Shown here piece after piece: positions 1-6,347 of a DNA stretch of 6,792 bases; the stretch's first letter is position 1; each line of letters begins with the position of its first letter. This DNA is from Bacteroidales bacterium (GTDB taxonomy: Bacteria > Bacteroidota > Bacteroidia > Bacteroidales > Paludibacteraceae). The stretch is taken from NCBI GenBank assembly GCA_900769035.1, contig CAAGFD010000023.1, forward strand, positions 1 to 6,792, read 5' to 3'. The translations under genes and the position numbers were made by a program. The notes below the pieces were generated by a model. It saw only the letters and a program-made list of their open reading frames with translations, was not told the origin of the DNA and did no database searches.

Positions 1-27
1 AATCAAAGAAGCAACAATAATATTCAT
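1..27 (-). CDS. rnfB: Probable RnfB start (partial, cut by window edge)
   Basis: Only the first nine codons are present (MNIIVASLI), reading off the left edge. The ATG lies 3 nt after the rseC stop, so the two genes are almost certainly co-transcribed. A short polar start followed by a hydrophobic run fits the N-terminal membrane anchor of RnfB, the ferredoxin-type iron-sulfur subunit of the Rnf complex, which passes electrons from ferredoxin to NAD+ while pumping ions across the inner membrane. In Bacteroidetes an RseC-family gene commonly stands directly before rnfB-rnfC-rnfD-rnfG-rnfE-rnfA, and this context carries most of the identification. No iron-sulfur motif is inside the window, so the name is an inference from position and the hydrophobic start. 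Confidence 0.6.
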
Positions 28-30
28 ATT

Positions 31-447
31 TTATTCTTTTTTAGAAGCGTAAAAACGAAATTTAGCTTGAATTTTATTTCTAAAAGATCTTAGCACTAAA
101 AAGTAAGGCAATAGCATAGAGAGAGATAGCGTACCCACGAAGAATTCGCTATCAATAAAACGACTAAAAATAAAGAGTGCTAAAATAATCAGGATAAAGG
201 GGATAACATAAGCGATAAGAACTGCAACCACACCGATACTTTTTTGACCGTAAACCACAGCAATATCTCCTTGTTGCAGAGTATCATCTACAGCAACGGC
301 TTCAATAATCTTTTCGGTTTTATCAGAAGCAGTGCAAAAAGTTTTTGCGTGACAACCGGAACAAGCGGAAGTTTGTTCTATTTTAACAAATACTTTATGG
401 CCTCTTATTTCGGTTACCTCCCCTTCGTGTTCGATAATGTCTTTCAT
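31..447 (-). CDS. rseC: RseC/SoxR-reducing-system family membrane protein
   Basis: A 138-residue protein of the RseC/MucC family. The N-terminal part (about 1-70) is soluble and carries a cysteine cluster C29-x2-C32-x5-C38, the pattern typical of the family and a possible iron-sulfur or redox site. It is followed by two hydrophobic segments (about 71-94 and 103-119) and a short basic tail, giving an inner-membrane protein. In Escherichia coli RseC takes part in reduction of SoxR together with the Rsx (Rnf-like) complex. In Bacteroidetes the gene usually heads the rnf operon, and here the next codons downstream look like rnfB, so a role in assembling or serving the Rnf complex is likely. The ATG at 447 is preceded by a weak AAGGT ribosome site and by a good promoter. 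A paired-domain RseC protein is the confident call; its exact biochemical role here is inferred. Confidence 0.9.
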   Translation of the reverse strand: MKDIIEHEGEVTEIRGHKVFVKIEQTSACSGCHAKTFCTASDKTEKIIEAVAVDDTLQQGDIAVVYGQKSIGVVAVLIAYVIPFILIILALFIFSRFIDSEFFVGTLSLSMLLPYFLVLRSFRNKIQAKFRFYASKKE

Positions 448-468
448 ACCTTAAAAGTTATTCGCTCG

Positions 469-500
469 CAAAATTAAAAAAAATATCTTGTGCGACCAAC
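469..500 (-). promoter_or_regulatory. Promoter of rseC-rnf operon (Bacteroidetes type)
   Basis: Read on the minus strand, 476-469 is TAATTTTG, an exact match to the Bacteroidetes -7 consensus TAnnTTTG. At 20 bp upstream, 500-497 is GTTG, a 3 of 4 match to the -33 TTTG. Transcription would start near 462, giving a leader of about 15 nt before the rseC ATG at 447. Confidence 0.6.
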
Positions 501-537
501 ATATTTACACAAAAAATACCCTTTCAGAAAAAAAACA

Positions 538-900
538 TTACAACTTACTCATAAATTTCTGACTATTAACAATAAAGCGTTCGTGATATGCCTTACCAAT
601 TCTAATATTATTATCGTTAAAACACTCAATTTCAAAGGATAATTTTCTACCATCAACGTTAATAAGAGTAGCAGTACAAGTGATTTTTTCCCCAACTGCA
701 GAGGCTTTTTCGTGAGAAGTATTAATACAAATACCCACGGTAGTATCTCCCTCTTTAAGATATTCTTCGGTGAGTAAAATAGAAGTATTCTCCATCCAAG
801 CCACCATTGTAGGAGTGGCGAGAACATCAAGTAAACCTGAGCCCATAACTGCGGCAGTATCTTGTTTGCCGACAACGAAAGTTTTTGAAATCGATTTCAT
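538..900 (-). CDS. FlK-like hotdog-fold acyl-CoA thioesterase
   Basis: A 120-residue single-domain hotdog protein of the fluoroacetyl-CoA thioesterase-like (FlK) family. Aligning by eye with Streptomyces cattleya FlK as I remember it, T29, E37 and H63 fall on FlK Thr42, Glu50 and His76 with identical spacing (8 and 26 residues), G70 also matches seven residues after the histidine, and the late HER motif is shared. These three residues are the FlK catalytic set, so the enzyme is probably active. FlK itself hydrolyses fluoroacetyl-CoA; the widespread bacterial relatives have unknown acyl-CoA substrates and I do not infer fluoroacetate resistance. The protein is probably cytosolic: no signal peptide is visible. 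The N-terminal stretch DTAAVMGSG is also typical of this family. The gene has its own promoter, and no terminator is visible before rseC 90 bp downstream, so read-through into rseC-rnf is possible. Confidence 0.82.
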   Translation of the reverse strand: MKSISKTFVVGKQDTAAVMGSGLLDVLATPTMVAWMENTSILLTEEYLKEGDTTVGICINTSHEKASAVGEKITCTATLINVDGRKLSFEIECFNDNNIRIGKAYHERFIVNSQKFMSKL

Positions 901-940
901 ACTAAAAAATTTCCACTATTGTTATTATATAATGTATATC

Positions 941-972
941 GAAAAATAAGTACCGTATTGACCCTCTTCAAA
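941..972 (-). promoter_or_regulatory. Promoter of thioesterase gene
   Basis: On the minus strand, 972-969 is TTTG and 948-941 is TATTTTTC, a 7 of 8 match to TAnnTTTG, with a spacer of exactly 20 bp. This places the transcription start near 934 and leaves an AT-rich leader of about 34 nt before the ATG at 900. The leader has no clear Shine-Dalgarno sequence, which is normal in Bacteroidetes. Confidence 0.5.
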
Positions 973-1180
973 ATCATCTTTTTTGTATTTAGGAGCAGAA
1001 AAAAAGAAAGATAAAGATAAAATCCACACCTATTTTTACCGGCATGTGACTCGATTTTTTCGAGAAAAAGCGTCATTTACGTGCAAAATCAACGCTATTT
1101 ATCACCTTCTTTTTTTGTCTGTAACCAAAGAGAAAAGATAAAAAAGTACGAAAAGAAGATAAAATCAAGGGTGAGGATTA
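973..1180. other. Intergenic stretch with no supported gene
   Basis: This part of the gap between the thioesterase gene and the tRNA is A-rich on the plus strand and holds no convincing open reading frame, promoter or RNA. A small inverted repeat (CTCGA, 5-nt T loop, TCGAG at 1050-1064) lies in it but has no run of T on either side that would make it a convincing terminator. Confidence 0.5.
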
Positions 1181-1221
1181 AAAACAAAAAATCCGCTAAA
1201 CCATTGATGAATAGCGGATTT
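1181..1221 (-). terminator. Intrinsic terminator of tRNA-Arg
   Basis: A perfect 10-bp inverted repeat (AAATCCGCTA at 1189-1198 and TAGCGGATTT at 1212-1221) encloses a 13-nt loop. On the minus strand the stem is followed by TTTTTGTTTT (1190-1181). It begins 2 nt after the tRNA 3' end, so the tRNA is transcribed alone. Confidence 0.85.
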
Positions 1222-1223
1222 CG

Positions 1224-1297
1224 TGATCCCGGCGGGATTCGAACCCACGACCCACAGCTTAGAAGGCTGTTGCTCTATCCAGCTGAGCTACGAGACC
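1224..1297 (-). tRNA. trnR: tRNA-Arg (anticodon UCU)
   Basis: A 74-nt cloverleaf can be folded by hand. The acceptor stem is GGTCTCG with CGGGATC (two G-U pairs), the D stem is GCTC/GAGC, the anticodon stem is ACAGC/GCTGT with loop CTTCTAA, the variable loop is GGGTC, and the T stem is GTGGG/CCCGC with loop TTCGAAT. The anticodon TCT (1263-1261) reads arginine codons AGA and AGG. The discriminator base is A at 1224 and the next bases are CGA, so the CCA end is not encoded and must be added by the tRNA nucleotidyltransferase. It has its own promoter about 30 bp upstream and a terminator immediately downstream. Confidence 0.97.
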
Positions 1298-1323
1298 AAA
1301 ATTATGAGGCTCAATCCTCACTG

Positions 1324-1355
1324 CAAAATAACAGAATTTTTCTGACACAGACAAA
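1324..1355 (-). promoter_or_regulatory. Promoter of tRNA-Arg
   Basis: On the minus strand, 1355-1352 is TTTG and, after exactly 20 bp, 1331-1324 is TTATTTTG, a 7 of 8 match to TAnnTTTG. The start would be near 1317, about 20 nt before the mature tRNA. The leader contains a short inverted repeat (TGAGG/CCTCA, 1305-1320). The site is divergent from the operon promoter at 1403-1410. Confidence 0.6.
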
Positions 1356-1402
1356 TTTTTTCAATAATTTATTTTCATAATATCGGTATAAATTTTTTTT
1401 TG

Positions 1403-1410
1403 TATCTTTG
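1403..1410 (+). promoter_or_regulatory. Promoter -7 element of the glmM-coaD operon
   Basis: TATCTTTG matches TAnnTTTG exactly and sits in TTTGTATCTTTGCAG, a context often seen at strong Bacteroidetes promoters. No good TTTG is found 19 to 21 bp upstream, so the -33 element is weak or absent. Transcription would start near 1417, giving a leader of about 49 nt before the ATG at 1466. It probably drives all seven genes to the terminator at 6293-6347. Confidence 0.6.
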
Positions 1411-1430
1411 CAGAAATATACGGATGATTT

Positions 1431-1469
1431 ATGTCGTTAATAATTAAACGGATAAATAAACTAACATGA
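1431..1469 (+). CDS. Possible 12-residue leader ORF
   Basis: This short frame (MSLIIKRINKLT, then TGA) lies wholly in the leader of the operon. Its stop codon overlaps the ATG of the first lipoprotein gene in an ATGA arrangement, which would allow coupled translation. No ribosome binding site is evident and no homologue is known to me. A frame this short can easily arise by chance, so this is a candidate only. Confidence 0.2.
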   Translation: MSLIIKRINKLT

Positions 1470-1990
1470 AAAATAAACTTATATTATTGCTCGGTCTGGG
1501 AATTCTTTTATTAACCACCGGATGTTCGGGTTCTCGTACATACTCTCAAGAGTTGGAAGCGGAAGAGAAACTGATAGAGGAATGGCTCGTCAGAAACAAT
1601 ATCGTAGTGCTTGATGAGTTTCCGGAGGACTCGGTTTTTGCAGAAAACGAGATGTATTTGTACGAAAACGGGCTTTATTTTCAATTACTTTCAAAAGGGG
1701 AAGGCGACACTCTACGCAACGGAGACGTTTTCACACTACGTTATTCTCAATCGACATTAGACGAAAATCCGATAGTAGAAGATTACCTCACTACTCTTGA
1801 TCGACCATACCCTACGGAGATTACATATGGTAGTCTTACAAACAGTTGCGAAGGATGGCAAACGGCATTTGCAGCCATGCAGCGAAGCGAATCAAGGGCC
1901 AAAGTTATTGTGCCATCGCAAATAGGGCGTAACAGTTCTGTAGTAACTCCATATTTTTACGAATTAAGGATAAGAAAAATACCAAAATAA
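1466..1990 (+). CDS. FKBP-like lipoprotein (DUF4827-type)
   Basis: A 174-residue lipoprotein. It has a lysine-containing N-terminus, a hydrophobic core (5-16) and a lipobox LTTGC with C20 as the lipidated residue; the residues after C20 (SGSR) do not resemble the acidic surface-export signal of Bacteroidetes. Residues 69-172 read like an FKBP-type peptidyl-prolyl isomerase: GLYFQLLSKGEGDTLRNGD, then LRYS, then GWQTAFAAMQ (W131), and a final beta strand YFYELRIRKI. The usual late YG loop is replaced by IGRNSS and the acidic FDSS-like segment is not evident, so isomerase activity is doubtful. The family annotated as DUF4827 in Bacteroides is often found beside glmM, which agrees with the 2-nt gap here. 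The likely location is the periplasm, anchored to a membrane. The function is unknown; a role in envelope protein folding is an inference from the fold. Confidence 0.85.
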   Translation: MKNKLILLLGLGILLLTTGCSGSRTYSQELEAEEKLIEEWLVRNNIVVLDEFPEDSVFAENEMYLYENGLYFQLLSKGEGDTLRNGDVFTLRYSQSTLDENPIVEDYLTTLDRPYPTEITYGSLTNSCEGWQTAFAAMQRSESRAKVIVPSQIGRNSSVVTPYFYELRIRKIPK

Positions 1991-1992
1991 TT

Positions 1993-3381
1993 ATGACGTT
2001 AGTAAAATCTATTTCCGGCATCAGAGGAACTATAGGAGGCGCGGTAAGCGAAGGATTATCACCTATAGACATAGTAAAATTCACAACAGGCTATGCTCAA
2101 TGGCTTAAGAAGTATCGTAATAAAGAGAGATGCACAGTAGTAGTAGGACGCGATGCACGCATCTCCGGAGAGATGGTTAACGACATCGTTACCGGCACAC
2201 TTATAGGATGCGGATGTGACGTTATCAATATCGGCCTTGCCACAACGCCTACAACGGAATTGGCAGTTACCATGGAGGGTGCCGACGGAGGTATCATCCT
2301 CACAGCCAGCCATAATCCGAAACAATGGAACGCACTCAAACTCCTCAACGAAAAAGGCGAATTTTTAAGCAATGCACAAGGGAAAGAGATGCTGAAAATG
2401 TCTAATAGCAAAATGGTAACATACAGCGAAATAGACAATATAGGCAGTTGTATTTACAAGGAGAAATACGAAGAAAAACATATAAAAGCTGTACTAAAAC
2501 TACCTTTAGTAGACGTAGCTGCAATAAAAGCTGCCGGATTTAAAGTTGTTATCGACTGCGTGAATTCGGTAGGAGGCATTGCAATACCAAAATTACTAAA
2601 GGCGCTTGGAGTAGAGCAGGTTGAGATGTTAAACTGTGAGCCTACCGGCAAATTTGCACACAATCCGGAGCCACTACCAGAAAATTTGACTGAGATTTCT
2701 GAAAAGATGAAACATGCCAAAGCTGATGTAGGTTTTGTTGTTGACCCGGACGTTGACCGCCTTGCTATAATCTGTGAAAACGGAGAGATGTTCGGTGAAG
2801 AATACACTTTAGTTTCGGTATCCGACTACGTACTGAGTCATACTCCGGGCAATACGGTATCTAATTTGAGTTCCACAACAGCCCTTGCCGATGTAACACG
2901 CAGTTATAAAAAACGTTATTACGGTGCCGCTGTAGGCGAAGTGAACGTAGTGGAGAAGATGAAGAAATGTAATGCCATCATAGGTGGAGAAGGCAATGGT
3001 GGCGTAATATATCCTGAATGTCACTACGGTAGAGACGCCCTTGTAGGCATAGCTTTATTTCTCTCTCACTTAGCACATTCAAAATTAAAAGTCAGCGAGT
3101 TACGAGCAAAATACCCTAACTATTATATGGTAAAGAAAAAAGTAACTCTCTCTGCTACTACGGATGTAAATAACGTACTAAAAGAAATTAAACGTCACTA
3201 CTCTACCCCGGGCAACGACATATGTACTATCGACGGAGTAAAAGTTACTACCGAAAAAGGATGGATTCATATGCGTAAATCCAATACAGAACCAATTATC
3301 CGCATCTATACCGAAGCAAAATCGGTAGAAACAGCAGAAGAATTGGCTAACCAAGCTTATCAATTTATTTCAACATTATAA
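1993..3381 (+). CDS. glmM: Phosphoglucosamine mutase / alpha-D-phosphohexomutase
   Basis: A full-length 462-residue alpha-D-phosphohexomutase. All four active-site elements are present: the phosphoserine loop TASHNP with S106, the magnesium loop DPDVDR with D251, D253 and D255, the sugar-recognition loop GGEGNGG (331-337, E333), and the phosphate-binding loop RKSNTEP (428-434). The conserved early GIRG motif is at 9-12. The enzyme converts glucosamine-6-phosphate to glucosamine-1-phosphate in the cytosol, feeding UDP-GlcNAc for peptidoglycan and lipid A. The GEGNGG loop differs from the GEQSGH of E. coli GlmM and resembles the version in many Bacteroidetes and archaeal phosphohexomutases, so activity on mannose or glucose phosphates cannot be excluded. 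It begins 2 nt after the FKBP-like lipoprotein gene and is followed 17 nt later by a lipoprotein gene. Confidence 0.93.
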   Translation: MTLVKSISGIRGTIGGAVSEGLSPIDIVKFTTGYAQWLKKYRNKERCTVVVGRDARISGEMVNDIVTGTLIGCGCDVINIGLATTPTTELAVTMEGADGGIILTASHNPKQWNALKLLNEKGEFLSNAQGKEMLKMSNSKMVTYSEIDNIGSCIYKEKYEEKHIKAVLKLPLVDVAAIKAAGFKVVIDCVNSVGGIAIPKLLKALGVEQVEMLNCEPTGKFAHNPEPLPENLTEISEKMKHAKADVGFVVDPDVDRLAIICENGEMFGEEYTLVSVSDYVLSHTPGNTVSNLSSTTALADVTRSYKKRYYGAAVGEVNVVEKMKKCNAIIGGEGNGGVIYPECHYGRDALVGIALFLSHLAHSKLKVSELRAKYPNYYMVKKKVTLSATTDVNNVLKEIKRHYSTPGNDICTIDGVKVTTEKGWIHMRKSNTEPIIRIYTEAKSVETAEELANQAYQFISTL

Positions 3382-3398
3382 ACTATAATACTAAAATT

Positions 3399-3875
3399 AT
3401 GAAAAAAAGACTTTTCTTAGTCGTAATGGCTACAATCTTTCTTTTCACAGGATGTGAAAAAGATAAACCGAATATTTATGGTCAATGGCAATTAACCAAA
3501 TTTATGATGGGTACAATAGATGTTTTCAACTCAAAAATCCTATCAAGTTTGATTGACGACTGCATGAAAACGAATACAAATTTGTGCTTTTACTCTGAAG
3601 AATTCAACAACAGATTCGAATTAAAAGTGTGTGACCAAACCGAAGTGACGGGCAACTACACATACGAAGATGGCATCTGCGTATTTACCAACGTACAAAG
3701 CGACAATAGCATGTACAAATTCCCTAACGGAGTTGTAGAAGACAATTGCGTTATGACTATCACTATGCCTATCAAGGATTTGGACTTCGTAAAAGAGCTC
3801 CCTTCCGTAGTTCAAGGTTACATCGATACTACTGCCAATTTAGTTTACACCTTTAACAGAATATTACCTGATTAA
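3399..3875 (+). CDS. Lipocalin-like small lipoprotein, copy 1
   Basis: A 158-residue lipoprotein with a basic start (MKKR), a hydrophobic segment (5-17) and lipobox LFTGC, C19 being the lipidated residue. The next residues EKDK are charged and could help surface export, but they do not match the known signal well. The mature part starts with GQWQLT (28-33), the GxW opening of lipocalin-like beta barrels, and has GNYTYEDG (85-92) and a closing strand VYTFN (149-153). The same three landmarks recur in the next gene, so the two look like diverged tandem paralogues. The mature chain has cysteines at 55, 63, 78, 94 and 117, which may form disulfides outside the cytosol. I do not recognise a specific function; binding of a small hydrophobic ligand is only suggested by the fold. 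Confidence 0.8.
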   Translation: MKKRLFLVVMATIFLFTGCEKDKPNIYGQWQLTKFMMGTIDVFNSKILSSLIDDCMKTNTNLCFYSEEFNNRFELKVCDQTEVTGNYTYEDGICVFTNVQSDNSMYKFPNGVVEDNCVMTITMPIKDLDFVKELPSVVQGYIDTTANLVYTFNRILPD

Positions 3876-3890
3876 TAATACACCATTAAC

Positions 3891-4352
3891 ATGAAAAAGA
3901 TATTTACCATCCTATTCTCTGCACTCATACTGGCATCATGCGGAGGTAATGATACACATAAACTCGAAGGCACATGGAAGTTGACATCCATCGTGGTAGA
4001 TGCCGTAGACTATACACATAGTAGCAGAATGCAAGAGTACTACCCTAATATCGACCAATCTACTATTGTTTTTGAAGGAGACAATCAATTTGTCATTACT
4101 CAAGTATGTATGAAAGCAACCGGAGATATACCTGAATTCTCTTATGAATTTAGAGGCACATACAGCTATATAGATGGTATCTATCAATTTGTGATAACAG
4201 AAAACACCAAAGATACTGAAGAAAACTACACTATTACAGGAACATTGAAAGATAATGAGTTGACCCTTAAAAAGCATTTCGAAGCAATGGAAATGTGGAT
4301 AGTAGGCAACGAAAATCCGGTAGATGCATACGTAACTTTTGAAAAGAAATGA
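3891..4352 (+). CDS. Lipocalin-like small lipoprotein, copy 2
   Basis: A 153-residue lipoprotein with MKK start, hydrophobic stretch (4-14) and lipobox LASC, C17 being lipidated, followed by GGND. The mature domain opens with LEGTWKLTSI (GTWKLT at 27-32), a typical lipocalin-like start, has GTYSYIDG at 89-96 and ends on a beta strand AYVTFEKK. It shares its overall plan with the gene 15 nt upstream but is clearly diverged. Unlike that copy it has only one cysteine in the mature domain (C73) besides the lipidated one. Its last codon overlaps the coaD start by 4 nt (ATGA), so the two are probably translationally coupled. The function is unknown. A long minus-strand frame over 3936-4496 is a shadow of this gene and coaD. 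Confidence 0.83.
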   Translation: MKKIFTILFSALILASCGGNDTHKLEGTWKLTSIVVDAVDYTHSSRMQEYYPNIDQSTIVFEGDNQFVITQVCMKATGDIPEFSYEFRGTYSYIDGIYQFVITENTKDTEENYTITGTLKDNELTLKKHFEAMEMWIVGNENPVDAYVTFEKK

Positions 4353-4816
4353 GTAATAGTAAGATAGCACTATTTCCCGGCAGTTTCGACCCCTATACCG
4401 TCGGGCATCACGATATTCTATGTCGTGCATTGCCACTTTTCGACAAAATAGTAATTGCCATTGGGATAAATCGCAATAAAAAGCCCTATTTCCCATTGGA
4501 AGAGAGACTCAGTGCGCTAAAAGAGCTGTATAAAGGTAACGACAAAATAGAGATAACCACTTACAGCACACTTACTACCGACCTTGCAAAAGCTATTGGA
4601 GCACAATATATTATTCGCGGAGTACGCAATATAGCAGACTACGAATATGAATTGACAATAGCTGATGTGAATCGAAATTTAGACGGGATAGAGACTATAC
4701 TCTTCTTCTCCAAACCGGAATTGTCGCATATCTCATCATCGATAGTGCGAGAGCTACACTCCTTCAGCAGAGACATTACGGAATATTTACCTGTCAAAGA
4801 AAAAATAACATTATAA
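4349..4816 (+). CDS. coaD: Phosphopantetheine adenylyltransferase
   Basis: A 155-residue nucleotidyltransferase of the usual CoaD length (about 160). The first motif is GSFDPYTVGH (11-20), whose T17 and H20 belong to the TxGH nucleotide-binding signature. NRNKKPYFPLEER (41-53) holds the conserved lysine and arginine region, RGVRN is at 90-94, and the second signature ISSSIVRE is at 128-135. The enzyme transfers AMP from ATP to 4'-phosphopantetheine to make dephospho-CoA, the penultimate step of coenzyme A synthesis, in the cytosol. The start is fixed by the ATGA overlap with the preceding lipoprotein gene. In many Bacteroidales coaD instead follows a topoisomerase gene, so the present position between lipoproteins and a dehydrogenase is somewhat different. 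No missing residue is seen. Confidence 0.96.
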   Translation: MSNSKIALFPGSFDPYTVGHHDILCRALPLFDKIVIAIGINRNKKPYFPLEERLSALKELYKGNDKIEITTYSTLTTDLAKAIGAQYIIRGVRNIADYEYELTIADVNRNLDGIETILFFSKPELSHISSSIVRELHSFSRDITEYLPVKEKITL

Positions 4817-4834
4817 TTAAATCAGAAAAAAGAG

Positions 4835-5596
4835 ATGAAAAAAATTGCAATGATAACAGGCGCCACTTCCGGAATAGGATTAGGCACAGCAAAAGCACTT
4901 GCTTCAGAAGAATTTAATTTAATATTAACCGGTCGACGTAACGATCGACTCGAGAGAATAAAAAAAGAGATTGAAGAGAAATACAAAGTAGAAGTGCTCA
5001 CCATATGTTTCGACGTACGAAACCAACAAGAGGTGGAAAAAGCCGTTACCACACTACCTGCAGAATGGAAGAATATCGACGTATTAGTTAACAATGCAGG
5101 GTTGGCAGTAGGCCTTGAGCCGATACAAGAAGGGCTATTGGAAGATTGGGAACGCATGATAGATACAAATGTAAAGGGCCTACTTTATGTAACGAGAGCC
5201 GTATCGCCATTGATGTGCGCCCGCAAACAAGGTCATATTGTAAACATCTGTTCTACAGCCGGTAAAGAGGTATATCCAAACGGCAATGTATATTGTGCGA
5301 CAAAGCATGCCGTAGATGCTCTCAGCAAAGCAATGCGCCAAGATATGCTCCCTTATGGCATAAAAGTAACCAATATCTGTCCGGGAGCCGTAGAAACAGA
5401 ATTCTCTTTAGTACGTTTTAAGAACGATGAAGCTCGTGCCGCAAAAACCTACGAAGGTATGACACCACTCAACGGAGACGACATTGCAAACCTTATCCGC
5501 TTTGCAGTTACTCTACCTGCACACGTATGTATCAATGACTTGGTAGTAACTCCTACTGCACAAGCCAATGCAACGAATATCATACGTAAAAAATAA
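4835..5596 (+). CDS. ydfG: NADP-dependent short-chain dehydrogenase, YdfG-like
   Basis: A 253-residue classical short-chain dehydrogenase/reductase. It has the Rossmann motif TGATSGIG (8-15), GRR (33-35), which favours NADP(H) over NAD(H), NNAG (86-89), and the catalytic set N112, S140, Y153 and K157. The sequence closely recalls E. coli YdfG, for example in LPAEWKNIDVLVNNAGLA, EDWERMIDTN and in the late LPAHVCIN. YdfG oxidises L-allo-threonine, serine and other 3-hydroxy acids and is also implicated in malonic semialdehyde reduction. The substrate here is inferred from this resemblance only. It is cytosolic, with no signal or membrane segment. It lies 18 nt after coaD and 41 nt before the RNase HI gene, on the same strand. 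Confidence 0.9.
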   Translation: MKKIAMITGATSGIGLGTAKALASEEFNLILTGRRNDRLERIKKEIEEKYKVEVLTICFDVRNQQEVEKAVTTLPAEWKNIDVLVNNAGLAVGLEPIQEGLLEDWERMIDTNVKGLLYVTRAVSPLMCARKQGHIVNICSTAGKEVYPNGNVYCATKHAVDALSKAMRQDMLPYGIKVTNICPGAVETEFSLVRFKNDEARAAKTYEGMTPLNGDDIANLIRFAVTLPAHVCINDLVVTPTAQANATNIIRKK

Positions 5597-5637
5597 TCTG
5601 CCACCCCCTATCTCCTTAATATTTTCAAACTAAAAAT

Positions 5638-6264
5638 ATGGGAAAGCATAAATATTACGTAGTATGGAAAGGCAGAGAAACCGGAATATTTGACAATTGG
5701 AGTGCTTGCAAAGCCTCTATAGACAAATACGAAGGGGCACAATACAAAAGTTTTGTTACTGAAGAAGAGGCAAAAAACGCTTTCAAGATGGAATATTGGA
5801 AGGTTATACAAAAAATAGGTAATGGACTTTCTATAGTTGTTTCCGAAGAGGTAAAAAATATTATTACACCATCTATTTGTGTAGATGCAGCTTGTAGTGG
5901 CAATCCGGGTGACATGGAATACAGAGGAGTGGACATAGCTTCCGGAAAGGAGATTTTTCACTCAAAAGTATTCAAAGAAGGCACCAATAACATAGGTGAA
6001 TTTCTTGCCATAGTACACGGGCTGTCATTATTAAAGCTAAAAGGTTATAAACATGCCATCTACTCTGACAGCGCAACAGCGATATCTTGGATTAAAAGCA
6101 AGAAATGCAACACCAAGTTACCAAAGAGTGCAAACAATGTAGAACTTTTTGATTTGATAGAGCGTGCCGAGAAATGGTTGGCAAACAACACTTACGACAA
6201 TATTATCTTCAAGTGGGATACCAACAAGTTAGGTGAAATCCCTGCAGATTTCGGTCGCAAATAA
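5638..6264 (+). CDS. rnhA: Ribonuclease HI with N-terminal hybrid-binding domain
   Basis: A 208-residue two-domain ribonuclease H. Residues about 4-50 (YYVVWKGRETGIFDNWSAC and FVTEEEAKNAF) form a caulimovirus viroplasmin/RNase H1 hybrid-binding domain, which contacts the RNA:DNA duplex. A short linker leads to the catalytic domain (about 77-208) with the acidic set D83 (CVDAACSGNPG), E121 (NNIGEFLAI), D144 (YSDSATA) and D204 (PADFGRK), all present. The histidine loop of the E. coli enzyme is not recognisable, as in other members of this type. It cuts the RNA strand of RNA:DNA hybrids, helping to remove R-loops and replication primers. The 41-nt gap upstream is the longest in the operon and holds no clear promoter. 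A strong terminator follows 28 nt after the stop, marking this as the last gene of the operon. Confidence 0.93.
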   Translation: MGKHKYYVVWKGRETGIFDNWSACKASIDKYEGAQYKSFVTEEEAKNAFKMEYWKVIQKIGNGLSIVVSEEVKNIITPSICVDAACSGNPGDMEYRGVDIASGKEIFHSKVFKEGTNNIGEFLAIVHGLSLLKLKGYKHAIYSDSATAISWIKSKKCNTKLPKSANNVELFDLIERAEKWLANNTYDNIIFKWDTNKLGEIPADFGRK

Positions 6265-6292
6265 ATATCACATAAATCAATTAGAGCAAAAA

Positions 6293-6347
6293 ATTCCCCG
6301 TAATCTTAGAAGTATTAAGGCTTCAACGGATTACGGGGAATCGTTTT
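6293..6347 (+). terminator. Operon terminator
   Basis: A perfect 13-bp inverted repeat (ATTCCCCGTAATC at 6293-6305, GATTACGGGGAAT at 6329-6341) encloses a 23-nt loop and is followed by CGTTTT. The loop can form a further small stem, GAAG (6309-6312) with CTTC (6321-6324). The run of A before the left arm would supply a T tract on the other strand, so it may also work for minus-strand transcripts. Confidence 0.85.

Noticed and set aside
1050..1064. Small hairpin CTCGA-T5-TCGAG
   Set aside because: The stem is only 5 bp and is not followed by a T run on either strand, so it is not a convincing terminator or RNA element.
1305..1320. Inverted repeat TGAGG/CCTCA in the tRNA leader as an attenuator or attachment site
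   Set aside because: The arms are only 5 bp, no T run follows, and there is no duplicated tRNA 3' end or integrase gene nearby to suggest an integration site.
1081..1380. Plus-strand 99-codon open frame
   Set aside because: It contains GGIRTHDPQLRRLLLYPAELRD, the well-known false translation of an antisense tRNA; it runs across the tRNA-Arg gene, its terminator and its promoter.
3936..4496. Minus-strand 186-codon open frame
   Set aside because: It lies opposite the second lipoprotein and the start of coaD, both well supported, and its cysteine- and tyrosine-rich translation resembles no protein family.
5597..5637. Possible internal promoter before the RNase HI gene
   Set aside because: TAATATTTTC resembles the -7 element only loosely and no TTTG lies at the right distance, so the 41-nt gap alone does not split the operon.
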